Positions 1-8,972 of a stretch of DNA of 64,000 nt are shown here, one piece after another. The notes below the pieces were generated by a model. That model made no database searches. It saw only the letters and a program-made list of their open reading frames with translations, and was not told the DNA's origin. Position numbers and translations under genes: made by a program. Each line of letters opens with the position of its first letter. Position 1 is the first letter of the stretch. This DNA comes from Allocatelliglobosispora scoriae (GTDB lineage: Bacteria > Actinomycetota > Actinomycetes > Mycobacteriales > Micromonosporaceae): the NCBI RefSeq assembly GCF_014204945.1, contig NZ_JACHMN010000002.1:3991001-4055000 (forward strand), given 5' to 3'.

Positions 1-167
1 TCTTCGTGATCGTGCTCGCGGCTGCGGAGATCGGCGTCGGGCTCGCCATCGTGCTGCGCCTGTTCCGGCTGCGCGGCGAGATCAACGCCGACGAGATCAA
101 GCTCGCGACCCGCGAGGACGACGACGTGCGTCGAGACGCACCGGTGGAGGACGTGCATGTCGCCTGA
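1..167 (+). CDS. nuoK: NADH-quinone oxidoreductase subunit K (C-terminal fragment)
   Basis: This is the end of a gene that begins before the window; the frame opens at base 3. The visible 54 residues start inside a hydrophobic helix with the acidic residue typical of the last NuoK helix (AAAEIGVGLAIV), followed by a charged cytoplasmic tail. NuoK is a small three-helix proton-channel subunit of complex I. The stop overlaps the nuoL start by 11 bases, so the genes are probably translationally coupled. The identification rests on the helix and on the nuoK-L-M-N order; the N-terminus cannot be seen. Confidence 0.85.
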   Translation, partial: FVIVLAAAEIGVGLAIVLRLFRLRGEINADEIKLATREDDDVRRDAPVEDVHVA

Positions 168-1950
168 GGTGATGGGGTGGCTGCTGGTCGGCGTACCGGC
201 CGGGTTGGGTTTGATCGGTCTTCTGCTGCCGCGCGGCCATCGGCCCGCAGCCGCCGCGCTCGGCGTGATCGGGGCCGCGACCGCGCTGGGGCTGGTCATC
301 GCGCTGCTCGTGCTGGGCGGGACGGTCTCCGCGTCGCGGCCGTGGATCAGCTTCGGCGACCTCGACGTGACCCTCGGGATCGAGGTCGACCGGCGGGCGC
401 TGCTGGTCGCGCTGGCCGTGACCTGCGTCGCGCTCGCGGTGCAGGTCTACTCCATCGGCTACCTGCACGACGACGAGCGCTACGCACCCTATGCCGCGCA
501 GATCAGCCTCTTCACCGCCGCGATGCTGCTCGTCGTGGTGAGCGGTGACCTGATCGGGCTGCTGATCGGGTGGGAGGTGATGGGCGCGTGCTCCTACCTG
601 CTCATCGCCCATGATCGCGGTCTGCCGGAGGCGCCCCGCGCCGCGGTGAAGGCATTCCTGGTGACCCGGGTCGGCGACATCGGATTCCTGCTCGGGATCG
701 TGCTGCTCGCCGTGCACGCGGGCAGCTTCCGGATCGCCGACGTGCTCGACGCGCTGCCGGGAATGACCTCGGGCGTCGTGACGGCGAGCGCGTTGCTGCT
801 GCTCGCGGGCGTCGCGGGCAAGAGCGCGCAGTTCCCCCTGCACACCTGGCTGCCCGACGCGATGGCCGGTCCGACCCCGATCTCCGCCCTCATCCACGCC
901 GCCACCATGGTCGCGGCCGGTGTCTACGTGGTGGCTCGGCTGCTCCCCGTCTTCCAGTCCTCCCCGGCCGCGCTCACCGTGCTCGGCGTGCTGGGCGCGA
1001 TCACGCTGCTGCTCGGCGCGCTCGCCGCCACCGCGCAGGCCGACATCAAGCGGGTGCTCGCCTGGTCGACGGTGTCGCAGCTCGGCTACATGACCGGTGC
1101 GCTCGCCGTCGGTGGTGACGACGCGGCGATCTTCCACCTGCTCACCCACGCGGCCTTCAAGGCGCTGCTCTTCCTCGGCGCCGGATGCCTCATCCACGCC
1201 GTCGGCTCCAACCTGCTCTCGCAGATGGGCGGCTTGCGCAAGCCGCTGCCGGTGATCTTCTGGTGCATGACGATCGGCCTCGCCGCGCTCGCGGGCGTGC
1301 CGCCGCTCGCCGGATTCTGGAGCAAGGAGGCGATCCTCGTCGCCGCCGAGCACGGCACCGGCGGGGCTGCGCTCATCGTCTACGTCGCGGGACTCGTCGG
1401 CACGTTCCTCACCGCCTGGTACGCGATGCGTACCTGGCTGCTCGCCTTCTTCGGCGAACGCAACGGACCCTGTCACGGTGTGGACCGGTGGATGCTCGGG
1501 CCGGTGATCGCCCTCGCCGTCCCGGCCGCCGGGCTGGGTCTCGGCGCCTGGCTGGTGCGCGACGGACTGGTCGAGCTCGACGGATTCGTGGCGATCCCGC
1601 TCGTGCTGATCGCCGCGGGTGCCTTCGCCGCCTGGCGCGGCTGGCGGACCAGCGGCGATCCGGCCACGATCCTCGGTTCGGCCGGTCCCTTCCTCGCCTC
1701 CGGGTTCCGTCTCGACGACCTCCAGCAGGCACTCGTCGTCCGTCCCGTCGTCAGCCTCGCCAACCTGGTCCGCCGCGCCGACGAGTCCGGCGTGGACGGT
1801 CTCGTCGACGGGCTCGGCACGGGCACCCTGACCGCTGGCGGGCAGCTCGCCCGCTGGCACCGGTCGGGCGTACCGAGAGCGCTCGCCGGGCTGCTCTCCC
1901 TCGCCGCGATCGCGGCCGTGGCCTTCGCGCTGAATGGGATGCTGCGATGA
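157..1950 (+). CDS. nuoL: NADH-quinone oxidoreductase subunit L
   Basis: This 597-residue polytopic protein is the largest antiporter-like subunit of complex I and contributes a proton channel in the cytoplasmic membrane. It carries the Proton_antipo_M signatures: GWEVMGACSYLL near residue 137, KSAQFPLHTWLPDAMAGPTP near 222 with the functional Lys and His, and ADIKRVLAWSTVSQLGYM near 295. The C-terminus is hydrophobic, as expected for the lateral helix and last membrane segment. The ATG lies inside the nuoK stop region and the stop overlaps nuoM by ATGA. Length is near the family norm and nothing looks broken. Confidence 0.96.
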   Translation: MSPEVMGWLLVGVPAGLGLIGLLLPRGHRPAAAALGVIGAATALGLVIALLVLGGTVSASRPWISFGDLDVTLGIEVDRRALLVALAVTCVALAVQVYSIGYLHDDERYAPYAAQISLFTAAMLLVVVSGDLIGLLIGWEVMGACSYLLIAHDRGLPEAPRAAVKAFLVTRVGDIGFLLGIVLLAVHAGSFRIADVLDALPGMTSGVVTASALLLLAGVAGKSAQFPLHTWLPDAMAGPTPISALIHAATMVAAGVYVVARLLPVFQSSPAALTVLGVLGAITLLLGALAATAQADIKRVLAWSTVSQLGYMTGALAVGGDDAAIFHLLTHAAFKALLFLGAGCLIHAVGSNLLSQMGGLRKPLPVIFWCMTIGLAALAGVPPLAGFWSKEAILVAAEHGTGGAALIVYVAGLVGTFLTAWYAMRTWLLAFFGERNGPCHGVDRWMLGPVIALAVPAAGLGLGAWLVRDGLVELDGFVAIPLVLIAAGAFAAWRGWRTSGDPATILGSAGPFLASGFRLDDLQQALVVRPVVSLANLVRRADESGVDGLVDGLGTGTLTAGGQLARWHRSGVPRALAGLLSLAAIAAVAFALNGMLR

Positions 1951-3407
1951 CCGTCGTGCTGATCTCGCTGCTCGCCGTCCCCCTGCTCGGCGCGGTCGCC
2001 GCGCTGCTCCTCCACGACCGGGCGGGCCGGATCGTCGCCACCGTCGCCGCTGCGATCACCCTGGTCCTCGCCGTGGTGCTGCTCCGCGACATCCGGCCGG
2101 GCGAGATCTGGCACCAGGTCGATGCCGCCTGGGTGCCGTCGCTGGGGTTGCGGTTCCACCTGGGCGTCGACGGCATCTCCTACCCGCTGATCGTGCTGAC
2201 CGCGCTGCTGACCGTGGTGTGCTGCGGATACACGATCTGGCGTACACCGGCACCGGACCCCGGGCGCCCGCAGCGGGGCAACCGGCTCGCGGCACTGCTG
2301 CTCGTCATCGAGGTGGGGCTCCTCGGCACGTTCCTCGCCCTCGACCTGATCCTCTTCTTCCTCTTCTTCGAGGTCGTCCTCCTCCCCATGTACGCCGTCA
2401 TCGCCGGCTGGGGCGGTCCCCGCCGGGCCTACGCCGCCCGCAAGTTCGCGCTGTACACCCTGCTCGGCTCGGTGCTGCTGCTCATCGGGGTCCTCGGAGT
2501 CGCGAGCGCGGCCGGGACCGCCGACATCGTGTCCATCACTGCGAGCGGCGGTGCGGGGATCGCGCGGACCACGCAGATCTGGCTCTTCACGCTGCTCGCC
2601 ATCGCCTTCGCCGTGAAGAGCCCGCTCTGGCCGCTGCACACGTGGCTGCCGGACGCGCATACCGAGGCGCCGACGGTGGGGAGCGTCATCCTCGCCGGGG
2701 TGCTGCTGAAGATGGGCACCTACGGCCTCATCCGGATCGGGCTCGGCACGGTGCCCGCCGGAGCGAGCGCCGTCGCGCCCGTGCTCGGAGTCTTCGCCGT
2801 CGTGGCGATCATCGTCGGCTCGCTCGTCTGCCTGCGCCAGGTGGAGCTGAAGCGGCTCATCGCCTACTCCAGCGTCGGGCACATGGGGTTCGTGCTGCTC
2901 GGTGTCGCCGCCGGAGCCGCCGGCAGCGAGATCGGGATCCAGGCCGCGCTGCTCGGCAACATCGCCCACGGCATCATCACCGGGCTGCTCTTCTTCCTCG
3001 CCGGAGCCGTCAAGGACCGGGCGCACACCGGTTCTCTCGGCGAGCTCGGCGGACTCCGGGAGACCGCGCCCGCGCTCGCCGGGGTACTCGGGTTCGCCGC
3101 CCTCGCCAGTCTCGGGCTGCCCGGGCTCGCCGGGTTCTGGGGCGAGGCGTTCGCCGTCGTGGCGGCTGTGGATCTCGGTGGACCCCTGTGGATAACCCTG
3201 GGGATAACTGCGGCGGTGGGGGGTGCGCTGACGGCGGCGTACCTGCTGAGGCTCTTGCGGAAGGTCACCCACGGCCCCGCCTCGCCCGCGCTGCTCGACG
3301 TCGAACGGGTCTCCGTGGTGGAGGGCGTCGCCTGGGCGCCGCTGGTCGGGCTCGCGCTGCTGCTGGGCCTCGTCCCCTCCCTCGCCCTGATCGGGGTGCT
3401 CCCGTGA
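1947..3407 (+). CDS. nuoM: NADH-quinone oxidoreductase subunit M
   Basis: This 486-residue antiporter-like membrane subunit of complex I carries the family motifs VKSPLWPLHTWLPDAHTEAPT and ELKRLIAYSSVGHMG, plus an early acidic segment (FFEVVLLPMY). It forms one of the three proton channels of the membrane arm. I chose the ATG at 1947 because it overlaps the nuoL stop as ATGA and starts with a hydrophobic helix. A longer in-frame opening upstream is only the nuoL shadow. The C-terminus overlaps nuoN by GTGA. Confidence 0.96.
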   Translation: MTVVLISLLAVPLLGAVAALLLHDRAGRIVATVAAAITLVLAVVLLRDIRPGEIWHQVDAAWVPSLGLRFHLGVDGISYPLIVLTALLTVVCCGYTIWRTPAPDPGRPQRGNRLAALLLVIEVGLLGTFLALDLILFFLFFEVVLLPMYAVIAGWGGPRRAYAARKFALYTLLGSVLLLIGVLGVASAAGTADIVSITASGGAGIARTTQIWLFTLLAIAFAVKSPLWPLHTWLPDAHTEAPTVGSVILAGVLLKMGTYGLIRIGLGTVPAGASAVAPVLGVFAVVAIIVGSLVCLRQVELKRLIAYSSVGHMGFVLLGVAAGAAGSEIGIQAALLGNIAHGIITGLLFFLAGAVKDRAHTGSLGELGGLRETAPALAGVLGFAALASLGLPGLAGFWGEAFAVVAAVDLGGPLWITLGITAAVGGALTAAYLLRLLRKVTHGPASPALLDVERVSVVEGVAWAPLVGLALLLGLVPSLALIGVLP

Positions 3408-4942
3408 AGATCGACCACGTCGGCCTGCTGCCGATTTACCTCGCCGCCGCCACCGCGATCCTCGTGCTCGTCGCGGACCTGCTCGGACCGCAGGGCGTCG
3501 CCGTCGCCACCCGCGATGGTGCCGTCGCGCCGAGCCCGCTGCGCGTCGGGTTCACGGCCGGCACCGCGATCGTCGGCAGCCTCGCCACGCTCCTCGCCTC
3601 CGTCGTCGTCCACCTCGACTCCGACGAGCCACGGGTCGCGTTCTGCGCTGGTCAGGTCGGGTTCGGCGAGGGCATCACGCCTGCGCAGTGCTCGTGGACC
3701 TTCGATGACGCCGCTGCGCTCGTCGCCGGACTCGTCGCGGCGCTCGTCATCGTGGTGCTGCTGCTCTCGCTGCCGCTGCTGCGATCGGGCGCCGCACCCG
3801 TCGGCGAGTTCTGCTTCCTGCTCGCCTGCTCCCTGGCCGGCGGTGTGGCACTCGGCGGCGCCCGCGACCTGATCACCCTGATCATCGCGCTGGAGACGCT
3901 GACGCTGCCGATCTACATACTCGTCGGCATGCGACGAGCCGATCGGGCGGCAGCCGAGGGCGCCGTGACGTTCCTGCTCACCAGCGTGGTCGCCACCGCG
4001 ATCGCGCTGCTCGGTGCCGCGCTGCTCTACGCCTCGACGGGCGCCGTGCACCTCGACGAACTCGTCTCCGCGCTCGCCCTCGACGGGCAGCTCCGACCCG
4101 TCGCCGGTGCCGGGCTGCTGCTCCTGCTCGGCGGGCTCGCCTTCAAGGTCGCCGCCGTCCCCGCACACGCCTGGGCACCGACCACCTACGACGGGGCGCC
4201 GGTGCCGATCGCGCTCTATCTCTCGACGGCATCCAAGCTCGGCGGCATTGTCGCGATCATCTATGTCGTCGCGGGTGCGGGCGAGGAATGGTGGCACGTC
4301 ACCGGGCCTGCGCTGGCCGTGCTTGCCGCCGGAACCCTGCTGGTCGGGTCGTTGGTTGCGCTTCGGCAGCAGCGGATGACGCGGCTGGTCGCGTGGTCCT
4401 CCGTCGCGCAGACGGGGTTCATCCTGGCGCCGCTGGCCGGGCTCGCCGTGTCGCAGCCCGACGCCGTCGGGTCTACCGTCGCCTACACGCTGGTTTACCT
4501 GGTTGTCGAGGTGGCGGCGTTCGCGGGGATCGTGGCGCTGCGGCCTCGGGGCGCGGACGGCGGGACGCTCGACGACTACACCGGGCTCGGGCGGACCGCG
4601 CCGTTGCGGGCAGGGGCGTTCGCTTTTGCGCTGATCGGGCTGGCCGGGTTGCCGCCGGCGCTGGCTGGGCTCTTCGCGAAGGTCTTCGTGGTGCGGTCGC
4701 TGGTGGGTGCCGGGATCTGGTGGCTCGCGGTGGTGGTGGCGCTGGCCTCCGTGATCGGGCTGGCGGTCTATCTGCGGCCACTGGTGGCGCTCTACCGGCC
4801 GGCGCCTGCACCTCGGGGGCGGGGGAGTCTCGTGGTGGGCGGGGTGCTCGCGGTGGCGACCGTCGTGGCAGTGGTGATCGGTTTCGCCCCGGATGTGCTG
4901 CTGCGGGTGGGTGAGCAGGTCGCGGGGATCGCGTACCGGTAG
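3404..4942 (+). CDS. nuoN: NADH-quinone oxidoreductase subunit N
   Basis: This 512-residue last membrane subunit of complex I contains the antiporter-like core (GLAFKVAAVPAHAWAPTTYDGAP, RLVAWSSVAQTGF) and about 14 hydrophobic helices. The GTG start overlaps the nuoM stop as GTGA, the same coupling used through the operon. The N-terminal third carries a longer polar loop (about residues 60-95) than many short NuoN proteins. As the last gene of the operon it is followed by a long inverted repeat that probably ends transcription. Confidence 0.95.
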   Translation: MKIDHVGLLPIYLAAATAILVLVADLLGPQGVAVATRDGAVAPSPLRVGFTAGTAIVGSLATLLASVVVHLDSDEPRVAFCAGQVGFGEGITPAQCSWTFDDAAALVAGLVAALVIVVLLLSLPLLRSGAAPVGEFCFLLACSLAGGVALGGARDLITLIIALETLTLPIYILVGMRRADRAAAEGAVTFLLTSVVATAIALLGAALLYASTGAVHLDELVSALALDGQLRPVAGAGLLLLLGGLAFKVAAVPAHAWAPTTYDGAPVPIALYLSTASKLGGIVAIIYVVAGAGEEWWHVTGPALAVLAAGTLLVGSLVALRQQRMTRLVAWSSVAQTGFILAPLAGLAVSQPDAVGSTVAYTLVYLVVEVAAFAGIVALRPRGADGGTLDDYTGLGRTAPLRAGAFAFALIGLAGLPPALAGLFAKVFVVRSLVGAGIWWLAVVVALASVIGLAVYLRPLVALYRPAPAPRGRGSLVVGGVLAVATVVAVVIGFAPDVLLRVGEQVAGIAYR

Positions 4943-4970
4943 CAGAGCGCACCGCCCGCAGGGCCTCCAC

Positions 4971-5048
4971 GGAGATCACGTCTTCGGGGAAGCAGACGTA
5001 ATCATGTCGCTAGATCACGTCGGGTTCCCCGAACCAGACGTGATCTCC
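4971..5048. terminator. Long inverted repeat between convergent genes
   Basis: The arms GGAGATCACGTC (4971 on) and GACGTGATCTCC (ending 5048) pair fully, with a further TTCGGGGAA/TTCCCCGAA pairing inside. The stem is about 21 bp with a 3-nt bulge and a loop of about 33 nt. It lies between the nuoN stop and the stop of the opposing gene at 5080, so it can terminate either strand. There is no U-run on either side. The terminator role is inferred from position. Confidence 0.6.
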
Positions 5049-5079
5049 GGGCGCTGGCCACCGCACGCAGCCGGTCCGG

Positions 5080-6603
5080 CTAGGCGGCTGGGTAGATGTG
5101 GTACCCGGGCACCGCACGAGGCGTCGTCCCGGGCGCCCGCCGAGCCAGCTCCTGATCGAGCGCCGAACCGATCGGCGCGATCACCGCCTCCGCCTCCTCC
5201 CGCCAGTACCCCGGGTAGCGATTGAGCCCCCGTCCCAGCGAATCGTTGACGACCCCGCACGTCACCCGCTCATCCGTGAGGTAGGTGATCCAATTGCAGG
5301 TCCAGTACTCCCCGTGCACATAGGTGAGTCCTTCCTCATCCAGCGCCGCGATGAGCCCCGCCTGGTCGTCGTGCACCGTGGCGTACCCGGGCACCGCCGA
5401 CGTCACCGCCACCGTCGCCGCGAACATCGTCGCTGCCAGCGCCACGATCGGCACCGCCGCAGGAATCGCCCAGGCACTCCGCGAGGCCACGATCCGCCAC
5501 AGCGGCCAGAGCGCGGCGGGCAGCGAGATCCCCAGCAGCGCCAGGTAACGAGCACTCTCGATCGGCGTGTCGGCGGCGGCGGGGCTGCGTACATAGGTGA
5601 TCAGGCTGAGCAGCCCGCCTCCGGCGAGCAGCAACCACATCATCAGCCGCGCGCGTTCGGGCTGAGGCGGAGCCGGACGGCGCCGAAGAGCGCGAATCGC
5701 CAGCACCACGGCGATGACCAGCAGGAGAACCACGACCGGCCCCCACCACAGCGACCAGCCCGCGCACCGGCTCGGCGCGCACAGCCCCATCCCCAGCGGC
5801 AGCCCGACCCATGCTCCACCGTCGATCCGATCCCACAGTGCGGCGTGGCTGCCCGCGCTGTTGAGACCGAGGAAGACGGCGATCGAGTTGTGCTCAAGCC
5901 CGGACCGCGCGTTGTCGATCAGCAGCGGCAGGACTCCGACCAGGAACCCGCCGACGGTGACGAGCGCGGTCTGCCGGGTCAGTCTCCGGCTCGCGAGCAG
6001 CATGATCAGCGCACCGGCGAGGAACGGGATCGGCAACCAGTGGTTCCACACGATCAACCCGAAGAGCAGCCCCCATCCCGCGAAGGCCGGCCACTTGACC
6101 GAGGCCCGGGTAGAGAGCACGAACGTGATCAGCAGCAGCCCCGCCACCATCGGCGCGGTCTCCGGGTAGCCGCCACCCGCGATGAGCTGGTTCTTCACGA
6201 CCCGGTCCGCGCCGAGGCCGAGCAGCCCGACGACCACGACCGCCAGCCCGGCCGAGAAGGCCCGCCGGACCAGCGCGAACATCAAAATCAAGAACAAGCC
6301 GAACAGCAACACGGTGGGTACGCGAAGCGCCCACACCGACGGCCCGAAGATCCCCACGAGCGGAGCGGAGAGGTAGGCCTCGATCGTCCCCATGTAGTGC
6401 TGACCGTAGAAGTAGATCGGCAGATCCCGGCCCTGGCTCACGTGCAGCGCAGCGAGCCCCATGGTGGCCTCGTCGCTGTTGGTCGGCGGTGCGCCCTGCG
6501 CGGTCAGCCACACCCGCCAGCCCATCCCCAGCACTCCCAGGAAGATGGCGATGAGGCTGTATCGATCGAGACGAGGGAGGCGCACGAGGGACGAGTCTGG
6601 CAC
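5080..6603 (-). CDS. GT-C-like polytopic membrane glycosyltransferase
   Basis: This predicted 507-residue protein has about 11 membrane helices. Its N-terminal periplasmic loop, PPTNSDEATMGLAALHV followed by FYGQHYMGTIEAYL, resembles the acidic first loop of GT-C/GT39-type enzymes, which use polyprenyl-phosphate sugars. The C-terminal 90 residues are an extracytoplasmic domain with two cysteines in a WTCNWITYL...VTCGVV context. I prefer the GTG at 6603, which has GGAGAGG six bases upstream, over a TTG at 6666 that lacks a ribosome site. Substrate is unknown. It could belong to a broader family of GT39-like membrane proteins of unknown activity. Confidence 0.65.
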   Translation of the reverse strand: MPDSSLVRLPRLDRYSLIAIFLGVLGMGWRVWLTAQGAPPTNSDEATMGLAALHVSQGRDLPIYFYGQHYMGTIEAYLSAPLVGIFGPSVWALRVPTVLLFGLFLILMFALVRRAFSAGLAVVVVGLLGLGADRVVKNQLIAGGGYPETAPMVAGLLLITFVLSTRASVKWPAFAGWGLLFGLIVWNHWLPIPFLAGALIMLLASRRLTRQTALVTVGGFLVGVLPLLIDNARSGLEHNSIAVFLGLNSAGSHAALWDRIDGGAWVGLPLGMGLCAPSRCAGWSLWWGPVVVLLLVIAVVLAIRALRRRPAPPQPERARLMMWLLLAGGGLLSLITYVRSPAAADTPIESARYLALLGISLPAALWPLWRIVASRSAWAIPAAVPIVALAATMFAATVAVTSAVPGYATVHDDQAGLIAALDEEGLTYVHGEYWTCNWITYLTDERVTCGVVNDSLGRGLNRYPGYWREEAEAVIAPIGSALDQELARRAPGTTPRAVPGYHIYPAA

Positions 6604-6660
6604 ATCGGCCTCTCCGTCGAGGGCCCGGTCACGGACCGCCCGGGGTATTGCCCTGCCACG

Positions 6661-6697
6661 CAACAAACAAGCGGCGCCCGGTGGTGCCGGGCGCCGC
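6661..6697 (-). terminator. Intrinsic terminator of the lipoprotein gene
   Basis: An 11-bp perfect stem (GCGGCGCCCGG/CCGGGCGCCGC, loop 5 nt) at 6671-6697 is followed on the minus strand by TTGTTTGTTG. It lies 44 bases after the stop at 6741. It is the most canonical rho-independent terminator in the window. Confidence 0.8.
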
Positions 6698-6740
6698 TCA
6701 TCACAAGACCCTTATGGGCGGGTGGGGGTCAGTGAATCAG

Positions 6741-7400
6741 TCACACACAGGTAGTGGAATTCGCCGGTCGCCCAAGGCACAGCACCAAGCTTTGATCGAA
6801 TTGCTGCGTGTACGTTCGACCGTCGATCATGTAGGTGATTCTAAGGCCAGATATCTCCACGTTGCCCGAAGTGACCCCGATACCCACGACGACTTCGTGA
6901 TCGGATTTATCGACATCAAACGGATCAATTATCGTGCCGATGGCATTCGTCGCCCCTTGCGCATCTCGCTGAGGTGGAAAGACGCGCTGAATTCCGATCA
7001 GATCCGCGCTTCCCGCAGGAATCGCCCGTGTTAGCGAGCCCAGGATTCGCAGTTTCCCGTTGTCCTGATTGGAAATGACGTCGACTGCGGTTATGGAAAC
7101 CTTCGAGCTTCCCACGTTGCGTATGATCGGATAACCGTCCGAGATCGTCTCCGACGGCTTCAGCGGCATCTGAATTCGCTCGCCCGCGCTCATACTCTGA
7201 AGCGACTTTCCTGGCCCACTTGGACCGGTTGAGCCGGGGTTTACAGTCGCTGTCGGAGTGGCCGCCGGACCGGTTGGCGTTGGCGTGCTGCCAGGATCGT
7301 TGGGACTGCAGCCTTCCATGAAAAGTGCCGCAGCCATGAGCAACGTCCCTATCGCAACCTTCGCCGGCACATTCGCCCGAGGCGAGAAGGCAATATTCAT
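6741..7400 (-). CDS. Putative secreted lipoprotein, lower-GC region
   Basis: This 219-residue protein of unrecognised family starts with a basic/hydrophobic leader ending in AALFMEGC, an imperfect lipobox, so it is probably exported and lipid-anchored. A Ser/Thr/Pro-rich tether (about 40 residues) follows, then a beta-rich domain without an obvious catalytic motif and with two cysteines near the end. The ATG at 7400 has AAGGAA at a good distance and clears the upstream stop at 7427, so I prefer it to the ATG at 7463. Base composition is visibly lower in GC than the flanks, suggesting transfer together with the next gene. Function unknown. Confidence 0.6.
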   Translation of the reverse strand: MNIAFSPRANVPAKVAIGTLLMAAALFMEGCSPNDPGSTPTPTGPAATPTATVNPGSTGPSGPGKSLQSMSAGERIQMPLKPSETISDGYPIIRNVGSSKVSITAVDVISNQDNGKLRILGSLTRAIPAGSADLIGIQRVFPPQRDAQGATNAIGTIIDPFDVDKSDHEVVVGIGVTSGNVEISGLRITYMIDGRTYTQQFDQSLVLCLGRPANSTTCV

Positions 7401-7426
7401 TGTCTTATTCCTTGACGCTGGGCGGC

Positions 7427-7951
7427 TTAGTGGTCGGAGCATCCGCCGGATGCCTGCTGCCATGAGGTAGCAGGGTATGTATCGAGACTCAAGCAGTAGT
7501 TATTTGGATCGGTGCCCGGGTAAACGGCGTAGCTGACCCCGTCTGTATAGGGCGTAGTCGTGCAGTTGGCATTTTCAACGTACTTCGTCACCGTCATCTT
7601 CTCGCCGTCGTGAGAAAACACGGCCCTCTTGGTGGTGCCCGAAGGAACGTTCTTGGCGTAAGTCCATGACTTGGTGACGCTCGTTGAAGTGGCGAAAGCG
7701 ACAGACAGCTGGTACTGAGCCTGAGCGAGCAACGCCGTGATGCTGCCGCCGCCCGTAACGGTGAACGTGGTCGAATTCGAAGCGGTCTTGGACTCCGTGT
7801 AAGAGATCGTTCCCGGTCCGGCGACCCATGCACTATAGACCGTGGATGCGATCCATCCATGATGGTGGGTGTTGATGTAGTAGGTGTTCTCCACGGGACA
7901 GGACTCCGTGCCGTCGCCACCTGCGTAGCCAGGCAGTTCATTGAGACCCAC
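7427..7951 (-). CDS. Secreted-type hypothetical protein lacking a signal peptide (possibly 5'-truncated)
   Basis: This 174-residue Ser/Thr-rich, probably beta-structured protein has cysteines near both ends and an alternating central stretch (SITALLAQAQYQLSVAFATSTS). The composition looks extracellular, yet the only available start (GTG at 7951) gives no signal peptide, and the ORF begins five bases after the cebR stop. The gene may have lost its 5' end in a rearrangement that joined it to cebR, or it may be read from the ceb transcript. GC content is lower than in the neighbours. I do not recognise the family. Confidence 0.5.
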   Translation of the reverse strand: MGLNELPGYAGGDGTESCPVENTYYINTHHHGWIASTVYSAWVAGPGTISYTESKTASNSTTFTVTGGGSITALLAQAQYQLSVAFATSTSVTKSWTYAKNVPSGTTKRAVFSHDGEKMTVTKYVENANCTTTPYTDGVSYAVYPGTDPNNYCLSLDTYPATSWQQASGGCSDH

Positions 7952-7956
7952 AAACC

Positions 7957-8970
7957 TTAGGCGGAGGCGCGGGTCACCAGCTCCGTGGGCAGCACCACGG
8001 AGTGGGCGATCTCCTCACCACCGGCGAGACGCAGCAGCTGACGTGCCAGCTCCCGCCCCTGACCCACTATCGGCTGCCGGATCGTGGTGAGGGCCGGGTC
8101 GGCGTACCGGGCGGCTTCGATGTCGTCGAAACCGACCAGCGCGACGTCGTCCGGGACCCGGCGTCCCGCGGCCTGGAGTGCGTTGAGCGCGCCGAGCGCC
8201 ATCAGGTCGGAGGCGACGAAGACCGCGTCGAGCTGCGGGTCGTCCTCGAGGAGCTGGCGCATCGCGGCGGCGCCGGACTCGCGGGTGAAGTCGCCGATCG
8301 CGACGATGGAGCGCAGCGAGGATCCGCGCAGCTCCTCGCGGTAACCGTTGAGGCGGTCTATTCCGGCGACCATGTCCTGCGGTCCGCCGATGGTGGCGAT
8401 CCGGGAGCGGCCCGACTGCACCAGGTGGCGGACGGCGAGCCTGGCCCCGCCGACGTTGTCGACCTCGACATAGGGGACCGGGCTGCGCCCGAGCGGGCGA
8501 CCGCCGCACAGGACCGGGATGCCCATCCGGTGCAGGCTGTTGGGGAGCGGGTCGGCGCCGTGCATCGAGGCGATGATGACGCCGTCGACGTGGCGGCTCA
8601 TGGCGTAGCGCTCGATGCGGTCGTGCGAGGCCATCGACCCCGCGAGCATGAGCACGAGCTGCTTGTCGGCGGCGTCGAGCTCCTGGCTGACGCCGCGGAC
8701 GATGCCGGGGAGCACCGCCTCGTCGGAGAAGACGCGGGTCGCCGATTCGGAGAGCACGAGGGCTATCGAATCGGTTCGCTGAGTGACGAGGCTGCGCGCC
8801 GCCTGGTTGGGTACGTAGCCCAGCTCGGCGATGGCGCGCTCGACGGCTTCCTTGATCGTGGGCGCGACGGTGGGCGAGCCGTTCACCACCCGAGAGACGG
8901 TGGCCCGGGAGACCCCGGCCCGCTCGGCCACCTGTTCCAAAGTCGGTCGCCCGGCCACCGCCACTCCCAT
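7957..8970 (-). CDS. cebR: LacI-family repressor of cellobiose/cellooligosaccharide use (CebR-like)
   Basis: This 337-residue regulator has an N-terminal LacI helix-turn-helix (PTLEQVAERAGVSRATVSRV, residues 8-27), the hinge-helix segment (NQAARSL) and a periplasmic-binding-protein-like effector domain. It ends a cebEFG-bglC operon, which makes it the likely sensor of cellobiose-type sugars. The sites upstream of cebE resemble the Streptomyces CebR box TGGGAGCGCTCCCA. I chose the ATG at 8970, three bases after the bglC stop, because the longer opening at 9009 overlaps bglC and adds residues unlike the family. Confidence 0.88.
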   Translation of the reverse strand: MGVAVAGRPTLEQVAERAGVSRATVSRVVNGSPTVAPTIKEAVERAIAELGYVPNQAARSLVTQRTDSIALVLSESATRVFSDEAVLPGIVRGVSQELDAADKQLVLMLAGSMASHDRIERYAMSRHVDGVIIASMHGADPLPNSLHRMGIPVLCGGRPLGRSPVPYVEVDNVGGARLAVRHLVQSGRSRIATIGGPQDMVAGIDRLNGYREELRGSSLRSIVAIGDFTRESGAAAMRQLLEDDPQLDAVFVASDLMALGALNALQAAGRRVPDDVALVGFDDIEAARYADPALTTIRQPIVGQGRELARQLLRLAGGEEIAHSVVLPTELVTRASA

Positions 8971-8972
8971 CG

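Noticed and set aside
97-1860. Long minus-strand open frame of 587 codons
   Set aside because: It mirrors nuoL and has low-complexity Arg/Glu/Gly/Asp-rich translation, the usual antisense artefact of GC-rich third positions.
1473-3272. Long minus-strand open frame across nuoL and nuoM
   Set aside because: It is antisense to two intact complex I genes and has no family-like sequence.
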